A DNA stretch of 64,000 nucleotides, taken from NCBI GenBank assembly GCA_947069175.1, contig CAMTDV010000027.1, positions 40,251,369 to 40,315,368 of the forward strand, read 5' to 3'. Shown piece by piece: positions 10,659-20,420 of the stretch. The translations under genes and the position numbers were made by a program. Numbering within the stretch: the first letter of the stretch is position 1; the number at the start of each line of letters is the position of its first letter. The DNA is from Scalesia atractyloides (taxonomy: Eukaryota > Streptophyta > Magnoliopsida > Asterales > Asteraceae). Under the pieces are notes generated by a model. The model ran no database searches. It saw only the letters and a list, made by a program, of their open reading frames with translations, and was not told the DNA's origin.

Positions 10659-10785
10659 ATACAGAGCTTTGTATGGTTTAATTGTTGTACCTTGGGTGTA
10701 CTGAAGGAATGTCGGCTTATATCAAAGTTCAAATTAAATAAATAAAATCCTATTAGTTATACCAAAAGTTTTTTATTGTATTAAA

Positions 10786-11470
10786 AAAATCTTTGTATTA
10801 TTTATACAAAGAAATCGTATTAAACATAAAAAAAATCGAGCCATTGTTCTTGCTTTGTTGACCGTGGTTGACCAAGACTGATCGTCAGACGATGACTGAG
10901 ACTTGTTAGGTGCTGTAGAAACACCTGAAATAAGTTCAACAACATATCACTATGTTAAACCACAAGACACTCTATTACGCAAACAAAAAACATATATATT
11001 TAAAAATGACAGCATTTCTCATTTACCTGCATTTACTCCTCGAGTTTCCCTTCGGTTACAGTCTTCGATTGAGCATAAGACACTCTTTGACGTGTAGTCG
11101 ATTGAGATACAAATTTGCACGCTGAAAACCGTCATACTTTTTTCCAAAATATATAAGGCTGATGTCCATCGGGTAAATATGTTTTTAACTCACTATGAAA
11201 CCTCAGGCGCTTTTCAAACCATCTCCGCGAGATACGCATTGCCTGCATATGGGGGTGCCTCACCACCATATCCTCCACCATCACGAATAATTTCTTGTAC
11301 AATAGACACAACCTCCTCTTGCTCGTTAGAATTGGGAACACCACTCTCCCCCTAACAACGATATCACCATTAGTAAATAATTAAAACAACAACTAATTTA
11401 ACCTAATAACTGTTACCGTATTGGCTTCAGGCACCCATGACCCGTCCCAGTTTAATGACATTTCACCACC
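10786..11470. other. Interior of the MULE-like element without a recognised gene
   Basis: Only a 70-codon minus-strand frame (11344-11132), rich in Arg, Lys and aromatic residues, is present. I do not recognise it. It may be an exon of a lost element gene or chance. Confidence 0.4.
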
Positions 11471-11474
11471 TTTG

Positions 11475-11830
11475 AATGATATCAGATGAAGTAATACAAG
11501 CCAAAGTTCATGACAAAGAGAATTCCGACGACGAATTGAAATTTTTTCGCGACATCAAATGCTCTGCATGGGTCTATTTAACAAAAAAAATAGACGCTCC
11601 GTCTAACGCCTAGGCGGGGCGTATCACTTTACCACTTTACTCACATACATTGAACGATATAAGATGAAGTAATATAAGCCAAAGAAGAAGACGAAGAGAA
11701 TTCCGACGACGAAGTTAAAAATTTCTGCGACATCAAATGCTCTGCATGAGTCTATTTAAGAAGGATATATACGCCCCGTCTAGGCCTAGACGGGGCGTAT
11801 CACCTTGCAACTTGACTGACATGCATGCAG
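11475..11830 (+). repeat. 178-bp tandem duplication
   Basis: Two copies start near 11475 and 11653 with a period of 178 bp (GATGAAGTAAT at 11485 and 11663; AATTCCGACGACGAA and GACATCAAATGCTCTGCATG in both). Each copy ends with a GTCTAGGC/GGGGCGTATCAC block. Confidence 0.8.
11769..11800. repeat. Perfect 32-bp palindrome
   Basis: The half-site ATACGCCCCGTCTAGG is followed immediately by its exact reverse complement. It is built from the same words as the TIR subterminal array and can form a loop-free cruciform. Confidence 0.9.
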
Positions 11831-12053
11831 AGCACAACCTTCAAGACGACTCGTCTAGCCCTAGATGCCCCGTCTTGGCCTGGTCGTCTTTGACATCCGT
11901 TTATTGCTAGACGCGTCGTCTGATGTGACTGATTTGACGTTGTACGGGGCAGAAATGTGGTCGGAGAAAAAAACCTAGACGCCCCGTCTAGATCTAGACG
12001 ACCCGTCTAAAGGGTGTCTAAATAGGCAAGTGGGTGTGTGAATATGTAGAACC

Positions 12054-12061
12054 AGTTACAA
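12054..12061. other. Right TSD (AGTTACAA) of the MULE-like element
   Basis: This is an exact copy of 6994-7001. It abuts the right terminal sequence ...GTAGAACC. Confidence 0.75.
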
Positions 12062-13071
12062 ATGACTTACAATTTCTTGCATTATTATTTGATTGAGATG
12101 TAAAATTTTTAACGACTTATGATTTTTTTTCCTTACTTTTTTTTACTTCATTGTAGTTTTATCTTTTACGTAAGTAATAGAGCATTTATTTCATTTCTAT
12201 TAACTTTGTGCAACATGTGTAACATACAAGTACTTCAACTAGTTATATATTACCGAAAAACATATCATCTTTTTTAATCACTTGCACAGGGAAGCCAATA
12301 TACGACGTGGGGACTTTATTAGTGGCCACCGGCTATGAAGAACCGTCAAGTTATTGAGCAGCAGGAGATCGCCTATCTTCCAAGGCATTGCAACACATTC
12401 TTCTTCCATAATTTTCAAAAGGTCTTTTACAACATCATCATCCACATGTTCTCCGTTACCCAACTCCACCGATGTATTTCGATTGCCAATTTTCTCTGTC
12501 GCGGTGCAAGACTATTGAACCACATTTTTCGGCAACTCTCCTCGTCAAACCTAATCGCGGGCATTGGATTTGAAATAATCTTTGCAGTATTCCCTATCCA
12601 TTCAAGCTTTGTTCCCTGCTTGGCCGCCCTGACAATCTCAAAACCTTAAATTGGTGTTTCGATGATGTTTTTCTAAAGAAAGATACACGACTACCTTTCC
12701 TCTGCAATATTTTTGTCATCGGTTTTGTATATCGACTTCCAACTACCGCCGCTGTAGAATGATGGATCGTCATCATCTCCTGCTATTTTAATATACGTCA
12801 ATCCATGCTCCTCCAGTTTCGCAACGAAATCCGGATGTCTTTCTTTCATCTTTTCATATACAATATGACTCAAGACTATTGGAGTTTCTCCTCCTGCTTC
12901 TGGCTCTTCTTCGCAAAAGAAAAATAACTTGGTGGGCTGAACTGGAAGATGTTACACAAAGGATTCATTACTAGAGATAACGACATTAACGAATTCACGG
13001 TTTTTCATACATTGATTAACCATGATTCGTCTCTTTAAATAAAGAGATATAACCTAATAATAAACATTAAC

Positions 13072-13327
13072 GGGCTATTTGTTTAGCTCTTAATGATGCT
13101 CTTAACGGTGTACTTGAATAGTTTAGACTGCTTGTTTCGCGAGCAGATGTCTGAATAATTCAGACATTTGCCTCTAAATTATTAAGCATTATACCGAGTT
13201 TGAATGGTTAAGACCTATAATCTGAATTGTTCAGGCATTTGCCTCTGAATGATTAAGCATTATACTGGCTCTTAATTGTTCGCATATTTTACTTATTGGT
13301 TCAGCACTTAATGGGCCAAACAACCCC
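13072..13327. mobile_element. Possible hAT-like MITE in intron 1 of the dioxygenase pseudogene
   Basis: The left end GGGCTATTTGTTTAGCTCTT and the inverted right end GGGGTTGTTTGGCCCATTAA are imperfect TIRs of a type common in plant hAT MITEs. Inside, a ~34-bp phrase GCATTTGCCTCTGAATGATT and its variant repeat 71 bp apart (13158 and 13229). A TSD is not clear. Confidence 0.4.
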
Positions 13328-13383
13328 TAAAACTAGAGATAATATAATAACTAACAAGCTTAACCAAAACATAGAAAGCAAAT

Positions 13384-13535
13384 AACGTATAGAATCAAGG
13401 AACTGGTGTAAGGCATTATTGTTTAGTGGATATGTATATGATCGGGTGGTGGCATGATGAAACTCCAGTGGTCTGTCAGTGATCCAAATTTGTTGTTTAA
13501 AAAAAAAAAAAAAAACGTATAGAATCAAGGAACTA
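13384..13535 (-). mobile_element. Short retroposed insertion with poly(A) tract and 21-bp TSD in intron 1
   Basis: The 21-mer starting AACGTATAGAATCAAGGAAC occurs at 13384-13404 and again, exactly, at 13515-13535. Between them are 110 bp that end in an uninterrupted run of A on the plus strand (about 13498-13514). A long perfect TSD with an A-run is the product of LINE-type target-primed reverse transcription, so this is a SINE or a short retroposed transcript. With the A-run at the right-hand end, the inserted RNA sense would be plus, opposite to the host pseudogene. No clear A and B box pair is visible inside. Confidence 0.7.
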
Positions 13536-13915
13536 ACGTAAGCCATCTCATGATGAAAAGGAATTTCTTTATCAAGAGGGCTTTCATTAGCTGTGTAAAC
13601 ACTCTCAACGACTTTCGTTCGAGAGGCTACGCCGCTAACGTAAGGCATCTCCGGATATCCAAAAGCTTCGATGACGCTTTTGAAGTCGGAAGGAGATTTA
13701 ACCGGGAAACCTCGGAAGAGAATAGCGCCACTTTTGAGGAGAAGAGACTCCAGCCAAGGCTTATGAGCTCTGATCGCATCTTCGAAACTGGAGACTTCTG
13801 CTGCAGTTGAATCAGTGCTAGTGTTCGGAGACAACACCACAGGGAATAGAACGCCGTCGTCCTGAGGTTTTTACTGAGACCACTCCACTTCTCGGAAGGG
13901 CTTTCCGGTGGCCAT

Positions 13916-15185
13916 TTTGATTGTTTATTAACCTTTGTTCGAGGGTATTTATATAACTATGAACATTAAATAATGGTAAACTTTTATTACAAAAACATTT
14001 ACTCGCCATGCATTACGTGAAATGTAACCATCATGAAGACATCTGTCGTTCCTTTTGTACATGATTTCAAATTAAATATTATTGTTACTATTACTATTAC
14101 TATACACTACAAAACCAATTTGAAGAATTGTCACTCTCTGATATATCCATGTTAGTCCGGGTATATTACGATTTAATTCTTAGTTTAAAGTTACGAATTT
14201 GTCCTTGTTTAAAGTTAAGATTTTACTTATGATTAAAAATTACAGTATTATCGTCACTTTACCTTTTGGAAAATTACGGTTTTATCCAAGCCCAAAATTA
14301 CAATTTTGCCCAAACTTAAAAATTACAGTATTGTCATCGTTTTAGTTTTTTAAATGTGTGTGGGTAATAGTGTCATGCTGCTGCATGACACTCCCCCATT
14401 GGCCTGGGTTTGCTACGATTTTACCACCAATTCAAAATTACGAATTTGCACATGTTCAAAAGTAGGATTTTACCCCAAGTTCAAAATTACAATATTGTCA
14501 TCGCTTTACCTTTTGGAAAATTAGGAGTTTACCTCAGTAAAAATTACAATCTTGCCCTTAGTTTCAAATTACAGTATTGCCATCGTTTTAGTTTTATTTA
14601 GCAAAACTCTAGAAGTGTTTTGTTTTAATTGGTTGACTTGATTTAATTTTTGTTCGTGTCAAGGAGCTGCCTAACACTCGCTAATCAGTATTGACAAATT
14701 ATAGTTTTGCACCGAGCTCAAAGTTACAGTCTTACAATCATTTTAGTTTTTTTTCACAAAACTAAAATAGTGTTTTTTATTATTGATTGAGAAATATTCG
14801 ACTTGTTGTCCCTCAACACAGACAAAGCATCAACTAGTGTAATACAAAATGGAGCTGCTAATGAAAAAACTTTTTAGCTTTGGATTGTGGGTTTCCTTGG
14901 AATCGGTTTCATCCAAACAATATTAATAACTTTTAAATGTAATATAGTGTATTAATGTTGACATAGGTGTATTATAGATAGCATTGAACATACTGAAAAC
15001 TATAGTAACTATGTGATTATAACAAACATGACTATAGTTATTATTAACTAGCTAAATTGTGTGACTGAATTTGTTATTAAATGGTATGAAGACATAGCCT
15101 TTGGTATATAGCTGATGTACCAATTTTCTGCACTACTATATATCTAGAAAAAGTTATAACTAGTAACATGACCTGTGGATCCGTT
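13916..15185. repeat. Imperfect repeats AAATTACRRTWTTGYCATCG; no gene
   Basis: Between about 14160 and 14770 the phrases AAATTACAGTATTGTCATCG, TTTTACCTTTTGGAAAATTA and AAATTACAATTTTGCCC recur several times with variation. A short hairpin AGTGTCATGC / GCATGACACT stands at 14369-14392. No coding region is supported in this stretch. Confidence 0.55.
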
Positions 15186-15189
15186 GTAA

Positions 15190-15330
15190 ATATTAAATAA
15201 ATTAGTTTTTTTAGTGACTAATTTTATTTTTTCTATACTTCTATATTTACAAATGAATCATCTATGTATGGGATTGAACCCATGACATCCACTAAGAGAC
15301 AAAGTGTTTCTACCAAGTGAGTTAGTTCAA
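15190..15330 (-). mobile_element. SINE-like tRNA-derived sequence
   Basis: On the minus strand an A-box-like AACTCACTTGGTAGA (about 15325-15311) is followed by a B-box GGGTTCAATCCC (15281-15270). The spacing is close to that of a Pol III type-2 promoter, and an AT-rich tail with T-runs follows. No TSD was found. Confidence 0.5.
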
Positions 15331-15424
15331 TCATTATGTTATGCGTGAACCATATTAAATCGTGTATTTCGATCTAACTTAGTATAACTATATAAGCATT
15401 GGAGTTGGATCAAAAGATAAAGTA

Positions 15425-15520
15425 AATCGAATTCATACCGTATAAAAGATAAAAGAAACGAAATCGAGCCCGGTTTGGTTCGTTTAGTGGGGTTCCACCT
15501 AACCACTGCACCACCCTTAC
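15425..15520 (-). mobile_element. Second SINE-like tRNA-derived sequence
   Basis: On the minus strand GGTGGTGCAGTGGTTAGG (about 15516-15499) looks like a tRNA-type A box and GGGCTCGATTTCG (about 15471-15459) like a degenerate B box. It lies next to the previous one in the same orientation. Confidence 0.4.
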
Positions 15521-16090
15521 ATTTTGCATCAAGACTTAGTGACGTCAAAAATTGTAACTTGATTTTATACCGTCGAATAAAAATGTTTTATATTTGCGAT
15601 GATTCATTCCTGAACAAAACTGACATCAAAACATAGACCAACTGTAAACATATATAAATATAAGCATGACAACGTACTAAATTGAACCGACTTGTTTCTA
15701 GAAAACAATTTACGTTAAAACATGAATATATATCGTTTACGTCGAAATGTGATGTATACCGACATGTACATTCAAATAAGTGTAATGATCCTTATTTTCA
15801 TCATTTTTCCATTTTATTTAGTTCGTATTCTATCTTAAGTTTTTTTATAATTCAAGACTTGGTCATAGTAGAAATCATACTTTGTACTATTTTTGTTTAA
15901 CCATACTTGCATAATACGTAAACTATCACATATACAGGTTTTAATTAAAAACCAAGACAGACATCGAGATTCTAATTTCTCGGAATGGTCTTCGTACATG
16001 TTTATGTAGTACACATGCTAACATGCACCTTAGATTGTCCAAAACATGCAAAACATTGAGTTTATGACATAAAATAACACACAAGACAAG

Positions 16091-18814
16091 TGTAAGGACC
16101 AAAAATGAAATTTTCGTCCTCCTAACTCCCAACCAACTCATTTAAAACCCCAACCAACTCATTTAAAACGCTAATCACTTATCCCACTTATAAATCCAAC
16201 CCATAACGCATTCTAAACACTTTCACCATTTCTAAATCGCTCTGTAATATTCTAATTTTTCCACTTTAGATAGAAAGTTCAAGAACCAAAATAGTGAATC
16301 TTGGTCTTCTTTCTTACACTTTTATTTTTGTTTTTCTTCTTCTCCTTCCTTGAATAACATCCAGAAGTATTACCACATATTTACCAAGGTAGACAAAGTT
16401 GATATACCACCATTTTTGAGGTTCAAGTGAGGATTTTTGTTAAACTTTATGAACATATTAATCTTTACTTTGTTTTGAACATTTTCGCACCAAACCAAGT
16501 CACCAACAAACTTCCATGTTGAAGGGATTGTGTTAAGGTTTTTTTCAAGAAACTTCAAGGTTCATATGCCATTTTTTAAGTTCTTGCAAGTCTCTTAGTA
16601 ATCTCCAAGTCACAATGTGAGCAACACTACACCAAGTCTTAGACCATACAATGTTGGAAGCAATCGTCTAGTTAAACCTCACTTGGTTACTTAGTGAATT
16701 AGAGAGTTTATATTTATGTTCTTCATACTTGTATTTATGACCATACGAATCATCCATGTGATGATTTGTGCATTGGTGAACTCTTGAGATTGATGGATTA
16801 CCCTACCTCTAATACATGACAAATACATGACTATAATATACCTAATAATATACATATATAATACTTCCAAAAACCAAACCATAATATCAACTGGAACCAT
16901 GGTTGAATGTTATGTGTTAAGATGTAAATTATCTTAGTTTCTAGACTCTTTATTATGGACTTCTAATAGATGTAACACTCATGAAAAACACAAACTAAAA
17001 ATAATGTCCAAATAAGTATCTTGGCAAGATATGTTTTTATGTATTTACATACTTATAAGTTTCCCATTTATATTCCAAACCTAAAATCCTCATACTCATA
17101 CACCTTTATTTACCTTTTAGGGTAACTTTGGTGTTCTATCCTCCAAAATCGCTCACTCACCTTTTTTGGAAAATCTTCGCAAAATGTGAGTATACTTACC
17201 CATTTACGCTTTTGACCTAGACTATAGTTAAGAAACCCACATGAATGTTACTTGTACTTTATTTGACTTTTCTCTCATATTGCATAAAAGTACTTAATAC
17301 TCCTTAACTCGCTTCATACCTTGTATTTTGATTTTAAAAATATGCCTCTCCTGAGGTGAAAAAAATATGATATAACACGAAAACACTCATATCTCACAAA
17401 TGAAAGATCTCACCAAAATAGGAGTAAATCCCTTAATTTGGTGACGACTTTCAATCCACAATTTTATTTTTATGAAGTTACACCATTAATTTAGGAGTGA
17501 CTTCATTACCTTGATGGCAATATCACTCACCAAACTCTTGTGGACCCTTACCGACGAGGTTAGGGTGAATTTCCTTACCTAGACTGATAAGTACTAACCA
17601 CGTCTCGGAACGACACTACCAAGTTAGGAGTAATATCCACACCTTGGTGACTAGTTCCACTCCTTGATTATCAATCTCTCCAAAGTCTCGGACTTTCTGT
17701 TTGATGAGGGACATGTAGCAACGGGAATGGTAAATACCGTTAATCAAACTTTCAACAAGATTCCACCTATTAGGCCAAAACATGAGTCAAGAACTCAAAA
17801 GAAGTTTTGATTACTTTGGATTAGTCTTAGTTCCGTTTTAGAACATTCCAAGTATTAATCAAACCACTTTTATACTTGTTCCTATTTTATGTAACATATT
17901 TTTCAACCTTCCTTCTTTTCAAGTTCATATTTGCCATTGGTTTATATAACTAAATGGTGACATCCAAGTTCCATTTTAAATATCCCATTTATGGGTGTAT
18001 TATCTCAACCAACTTCATGTTAACCATTTGGTTCAATCCTCTTTCATTTTACTTAGTTGTTCACCATTAGTTTTAAGCTTCCTAATCCCCGTGATCAATC
18101 TCTAATTCTGTAGTTTGTTGATTAAATTTATAACCTATGATTTACTTCGCAACTTACAATTTCATCCTATCTCACTATACCACATCACCTTGAATGTGCT
18201 CAATGTTTTGACTTCAATCCAAACTCTCATCATTTTCTCGAGAGTTGTCGATTAGACCTTATTTTTTTGTTCTTCTAACGCTAATACACTATACATCGTT
18301 ACGTGTAATAATCCCCCTCTCACGCCTTAACTATTTTCGGTTACAAGACTTTTCTTAGTTTTATAATATGCTCCTATCATTCTCCTCGATCTAGTGAATT
18401 CTTGCCCACAAATTTTCGTAATCAATCCAAATACTAATAATCACTCACCTTATGCCATTATGAAAAGTCAGGTTGTTTTAAATAAATCTGCAATACTTTT
18501 TCGCATGTACGTATGATTTTATAGATGCCTCTTCATTTTCACAAACGTCGATCCCACCTATTTAGTGAGCCATAATTGACTATTAGTTGCCCTAATAAAA
18601 GAAGACAAGCTAGTCAACCTACACGCCTTAGAGGCACAACCGAGAAGATAACCCTCCATTTAGTAATAGCTCTCCTACCGGTAACCCTAACAAACATCAA
18701 GGATGAACAACCTAAAACTCAAGGTAACCAATCGAAAACCCAACTCTTACAACCCCAACTATCCTCATAGACCAGAAAACCCCAAAAAAAGCCATACAAG
18801 GAAACCTCCCATTA
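16091..18814 (+). mobile_element. Degenerate LTR-retroelement relic hosting element A
   Basis: A TGTAAGGACC sequence at 16091 looks like an LTR start. From about 17700 the sequence shares phrases with the leaders of elements A and B (GACATGTAGCAACGGGAATG and CCTATTAGGCCAAARCATG). At 18576-18770 is a short gag-start-like frame rich in Arg, Gln and Thr. No protease, RT or integrase motif is readable, so it is a decayed relative. It probably continues after A at 29524. The region also has repeated CACCTTGGTGACTA-like phrases. Confidence 0.35.
18810..18814. other. TSD (CATTA) left of element A
   Basis: CATTA precedes the TG of the 5' LTR and recurs at 29524-29528 directly after the 3' LTR. A 5-bp duplication is standard for Ty3 integrase. 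Confidence 0.85.
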
Positions 18815-18999
18815 TGTAACATTTGTCAAAAACGGGTTTTCCAAACCCGCTTCGTTTGTAATCGAATATCAAGTTATGTATGTTTCGTTGCGTATTTATG
18901 TTTATTTTTAATTTTAAGCGATGCATAATTAATAAACAAATTAGAATTTAAAAACTATAATTAATAAAAAGTGAAAATAAAATAAATAAAAAAGAAAAC

Positions 19000-19075
19000 G
19001 GCTGCCGGGATTCGAACCCGGGTCAGCCGGGTGAGTCAAAGCCTTAACTCGCGCACATATAACCACTCCGCCACT
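19000..19075 (-). repeat. Antisense tRNA-like unit with Pol III boxes in the LTR of A
   Basis: On the minus strand GTGGCGGAGTGGTTA (A box) lies at about 19074-19060 and GGGTTCGAATCCC (exact B box) at 19018-19006. GGCAGCCG and then T-runs follow, which would serve as a Pol III terminator. It resembles the outline of a tRNA-Ser-like gene but has no clear anticodon stem, so it is tRNA-like, not a tRNA. The same unit is present in all four LTRs of A and B (27165-27240, 36655-36730, 44993-45068). Confidence 0.7.
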
Positions 19076-19915
19076 TGATCTTTTTGTGAATTCTAGGAAA
19101 CAATTAAATCATATCTATAACCGACAATCAACCTGTTGCGCCAACTGAAACCGATATCGGCTTTTAAACCGTCCAAGACGTTTGAGTGCTCGCGGAATCT
19201 TGATCATAACCGATAAACCGACTTTTTAAATCAATTCAGTCGTTAATGAACTTGAATTCAAGTGATGTTTGGTTTTTATAACCGAAAACATTCATTTCTG
19301 GAATTACTTCAACAAAACCCTCATCTCGCGATTCAATTACATTCCCATAGCTTCTAATTTCACGTTTACTCTATTTTCTGGTCGTCGGAATTATTTTCTG
19401 ATGATCGCCGGATTTCTCTGCAAGTCGCCGGAAAACCGAGACTCACCTCAAAACGGTAAATAACTCGACTCTTTCCGTTCCATTCCATTGATAGACCATT
19501 ACTAACATCAATCCATCACCCAGAATCAATCCCAGGCGACGTTATCGGATAATTAACTCTCGCCGGAAAACTTCTGAAAATTCCTATTTTCCGCTGTGAA
19601 ACGGTATAGTCATTCAAACCTTCTGAAAACTCTTGGTTAGTACTTCAATTCCACAATTAGCTAATCAAAACTGTTAATTTGTTCGCTCAGTCGAAGTTCA
19701 TAAAAACAGAGCCGACGACTTCGCCGGAGTTCTGAGAAAGATCATCATTCTGGTATGTTCATTCCCAAAACTTTTCCTATCCGTTACATATAAATCATTA
19801 GTACATCTGTTAATTGAATTAAGCAAGAAACAGTTGATTAATCATTGTCTGTGAATTGAACGAAGAAGATGAAGTCTATTATGATTATAAGATTAATTAA
19901 AATCGGTATTATAAC

Positions 19916-20420
19916 CGGGTTAGACACACAGTCCAGCGATGGACTGTGTGCAAACAATACGCATACGTCCCGAGTTTGATCCTTGACACACGCACATTCT
20001 CTGTAATTAAAATGTTCCTTTTTAAACTGAACCGGATCCATTCGCAATTAGATGTTAAGTATAATAAAAATCAGTATATTAACCAAGTTAGACACACAGT
20101 CCAGCGGTGGACTGTGTGCAACATTAAATCACAGGTCCCGGGTTCGAGACCTGTTGACGGCACCGGTTCGATAATTAAAATCTTTTTTAAAATAAATGAA
20201 TTTTGAATAAATTAAAACAGTATATAAATATAATTAAAAACAGAAATATTTCGGGTTAGACACGTAGCTCAGTTGGTAGAGCTGCGTGCACGTGTACGGG
20301 AGGTCTCGGGTTCGAGCCTTACCCGGCGCACACATGAAACGGTCAAACAGTCAACAGTCACGGTCAATGGTCAAAGGTTAACGCAAAAGTCAACATTTTT
20401 ATATATTTTTATCTATTTAT
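19916..20420 (+). repeat. Tandem triplet of ~168-bp SINE-like modules in the LTR of A
   Basis: Modules start with TTAGACAC at 19920, 20088 and 20256 (period 168). Each has an A-box-like segment (CAGTCCAGCGATGG, CAGTCCAGCGGTGG, TAGCTCAGTTGG) and, about 35-40 nt on, a B-box-like segment (GAGTTTGATCC, GGGTTCGAGACC, GGGTTCGAGCC). An AT-rich tail with TAATTAAAAT follows. The third has the best Pol III consensus. Copies lie at 28081-28585 in the 3' LTR and 37593-38105 and 45927-46440 in element B. Confidence 0.75.
20341..20393 (+). promoter_or_regulatory. GTCAA (W-box complement) cluster in the LTR of A
   Basis: Five GTCAA words preceded by G or A occur within about 53 bp; their complements are TTGACC/T, the WRKY-binding W-box. 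A comparable cluster in B is at 38031-38085 (seven words). Function is inferred only from the motif. Confidence 0.35.

Larger units (their letters stand above)
9961..10772. repeat. ~815-bp fold-back: three consecutive hairpins enclosed by an outer inverted repeat
   Basis: The outer left arm (9961-10068) and outer right arm (10659-10772) are near-perfect reverse complements, sharing GGTATAACTAATAG, AACTTTGATATAAGC and AAACCATACAAA. Between them stand three copies of a ~186-bp module that is itself an inverted repeat with ~84-nt arms and a 17-nt loop. Spacers between modules (10255-10285 and 10460-10472) carry pieces of the outer arm (GGGCTTTGTATGG). No ORF spans the structure convincingly. It lies in the MULE-like element between the GTCTAG array and the right half. 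It could be an independent fold-back insertion or an amplified palindrome that makes double-stranded RNA. Confidence 0.9.
7002..12053. mobile_element. MULE-like DNA transposon carrying an ATHILA-ORF1-like gene, non-autonomous
   Basis: The left end (GGCTCAATCTATTCACA...) and the reverse complement of the right end (GGTTCTACATATTCACA...) align for about 75 bp at roughly three quarters identity. Shared blocks are TATTCACA, CTATTTRGACACCC and GTCTAGRKCTAGACG. An exact 8-bp repeat flanks the pair. Long imperfect TIRs starting with G fit Mutator-like elements. Subterminal regions (7040-7175, 9090-9950, 11580-12010) are arrays of the words GTCTAGG, AGACGACCCGTCT and GACGGGGCGTC in both orientations. 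Inside lie an ATHILA-ORF1-like pseudogene, a fold-back block and a 178-bp tandem duplication. No MURA-type transposase is visible. It could alternatively be another TIR superfamily with 8-bp TSD. Confidence 0.65.
12278..13915 (-). pseudogene. Clavaminate synthase-like protein (TauD/TfdA-type Fe(II)/2-oxoglutarate dioxygenase), broken
   Basis: Exon 1 (13915 to about 13539) encodes a start MATGKPFREVEWSQ, an in-frame TAA (13873-13871), then LLLKSGAILFRGFPV, YTANES and IPFHHEMAY. Exon 2 (about 12941-12695) has KLFFFCEEEPEAGGETPIV, LSHIVYEKM and EEHGLTYIKIAGDDDDPS. Exon 3 (about 12644-12278) has TKLEWI, PMPAIRFDE and MWFNSL, then a deletion and frameshift, then EEECVAMPWKIGDLLLLNN, VLHSRWP and ASLCK-stop. 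This is the order of the Arabidopsis At3g21360-type family. HHE in FHHEMA and the distal His in LHSR are candidate iron ligands; the usual second Arg in HSRRP is Trp here. The early stop and the exon-3 frameshift indicate a pseudogene. The 50-nt gap between exons 2 and 3 is unusually short for a plant intron. Intron 1 holds at least one insertion. Confidence 0.8.

Noticed and set aside
19000..19078. A true tRNA gene on the minus strand
   Set aside because: A and B boxes are good but no proper anticodon stem-loop or acceptor stem could be drawn, and the unit is repeated in every LTR.
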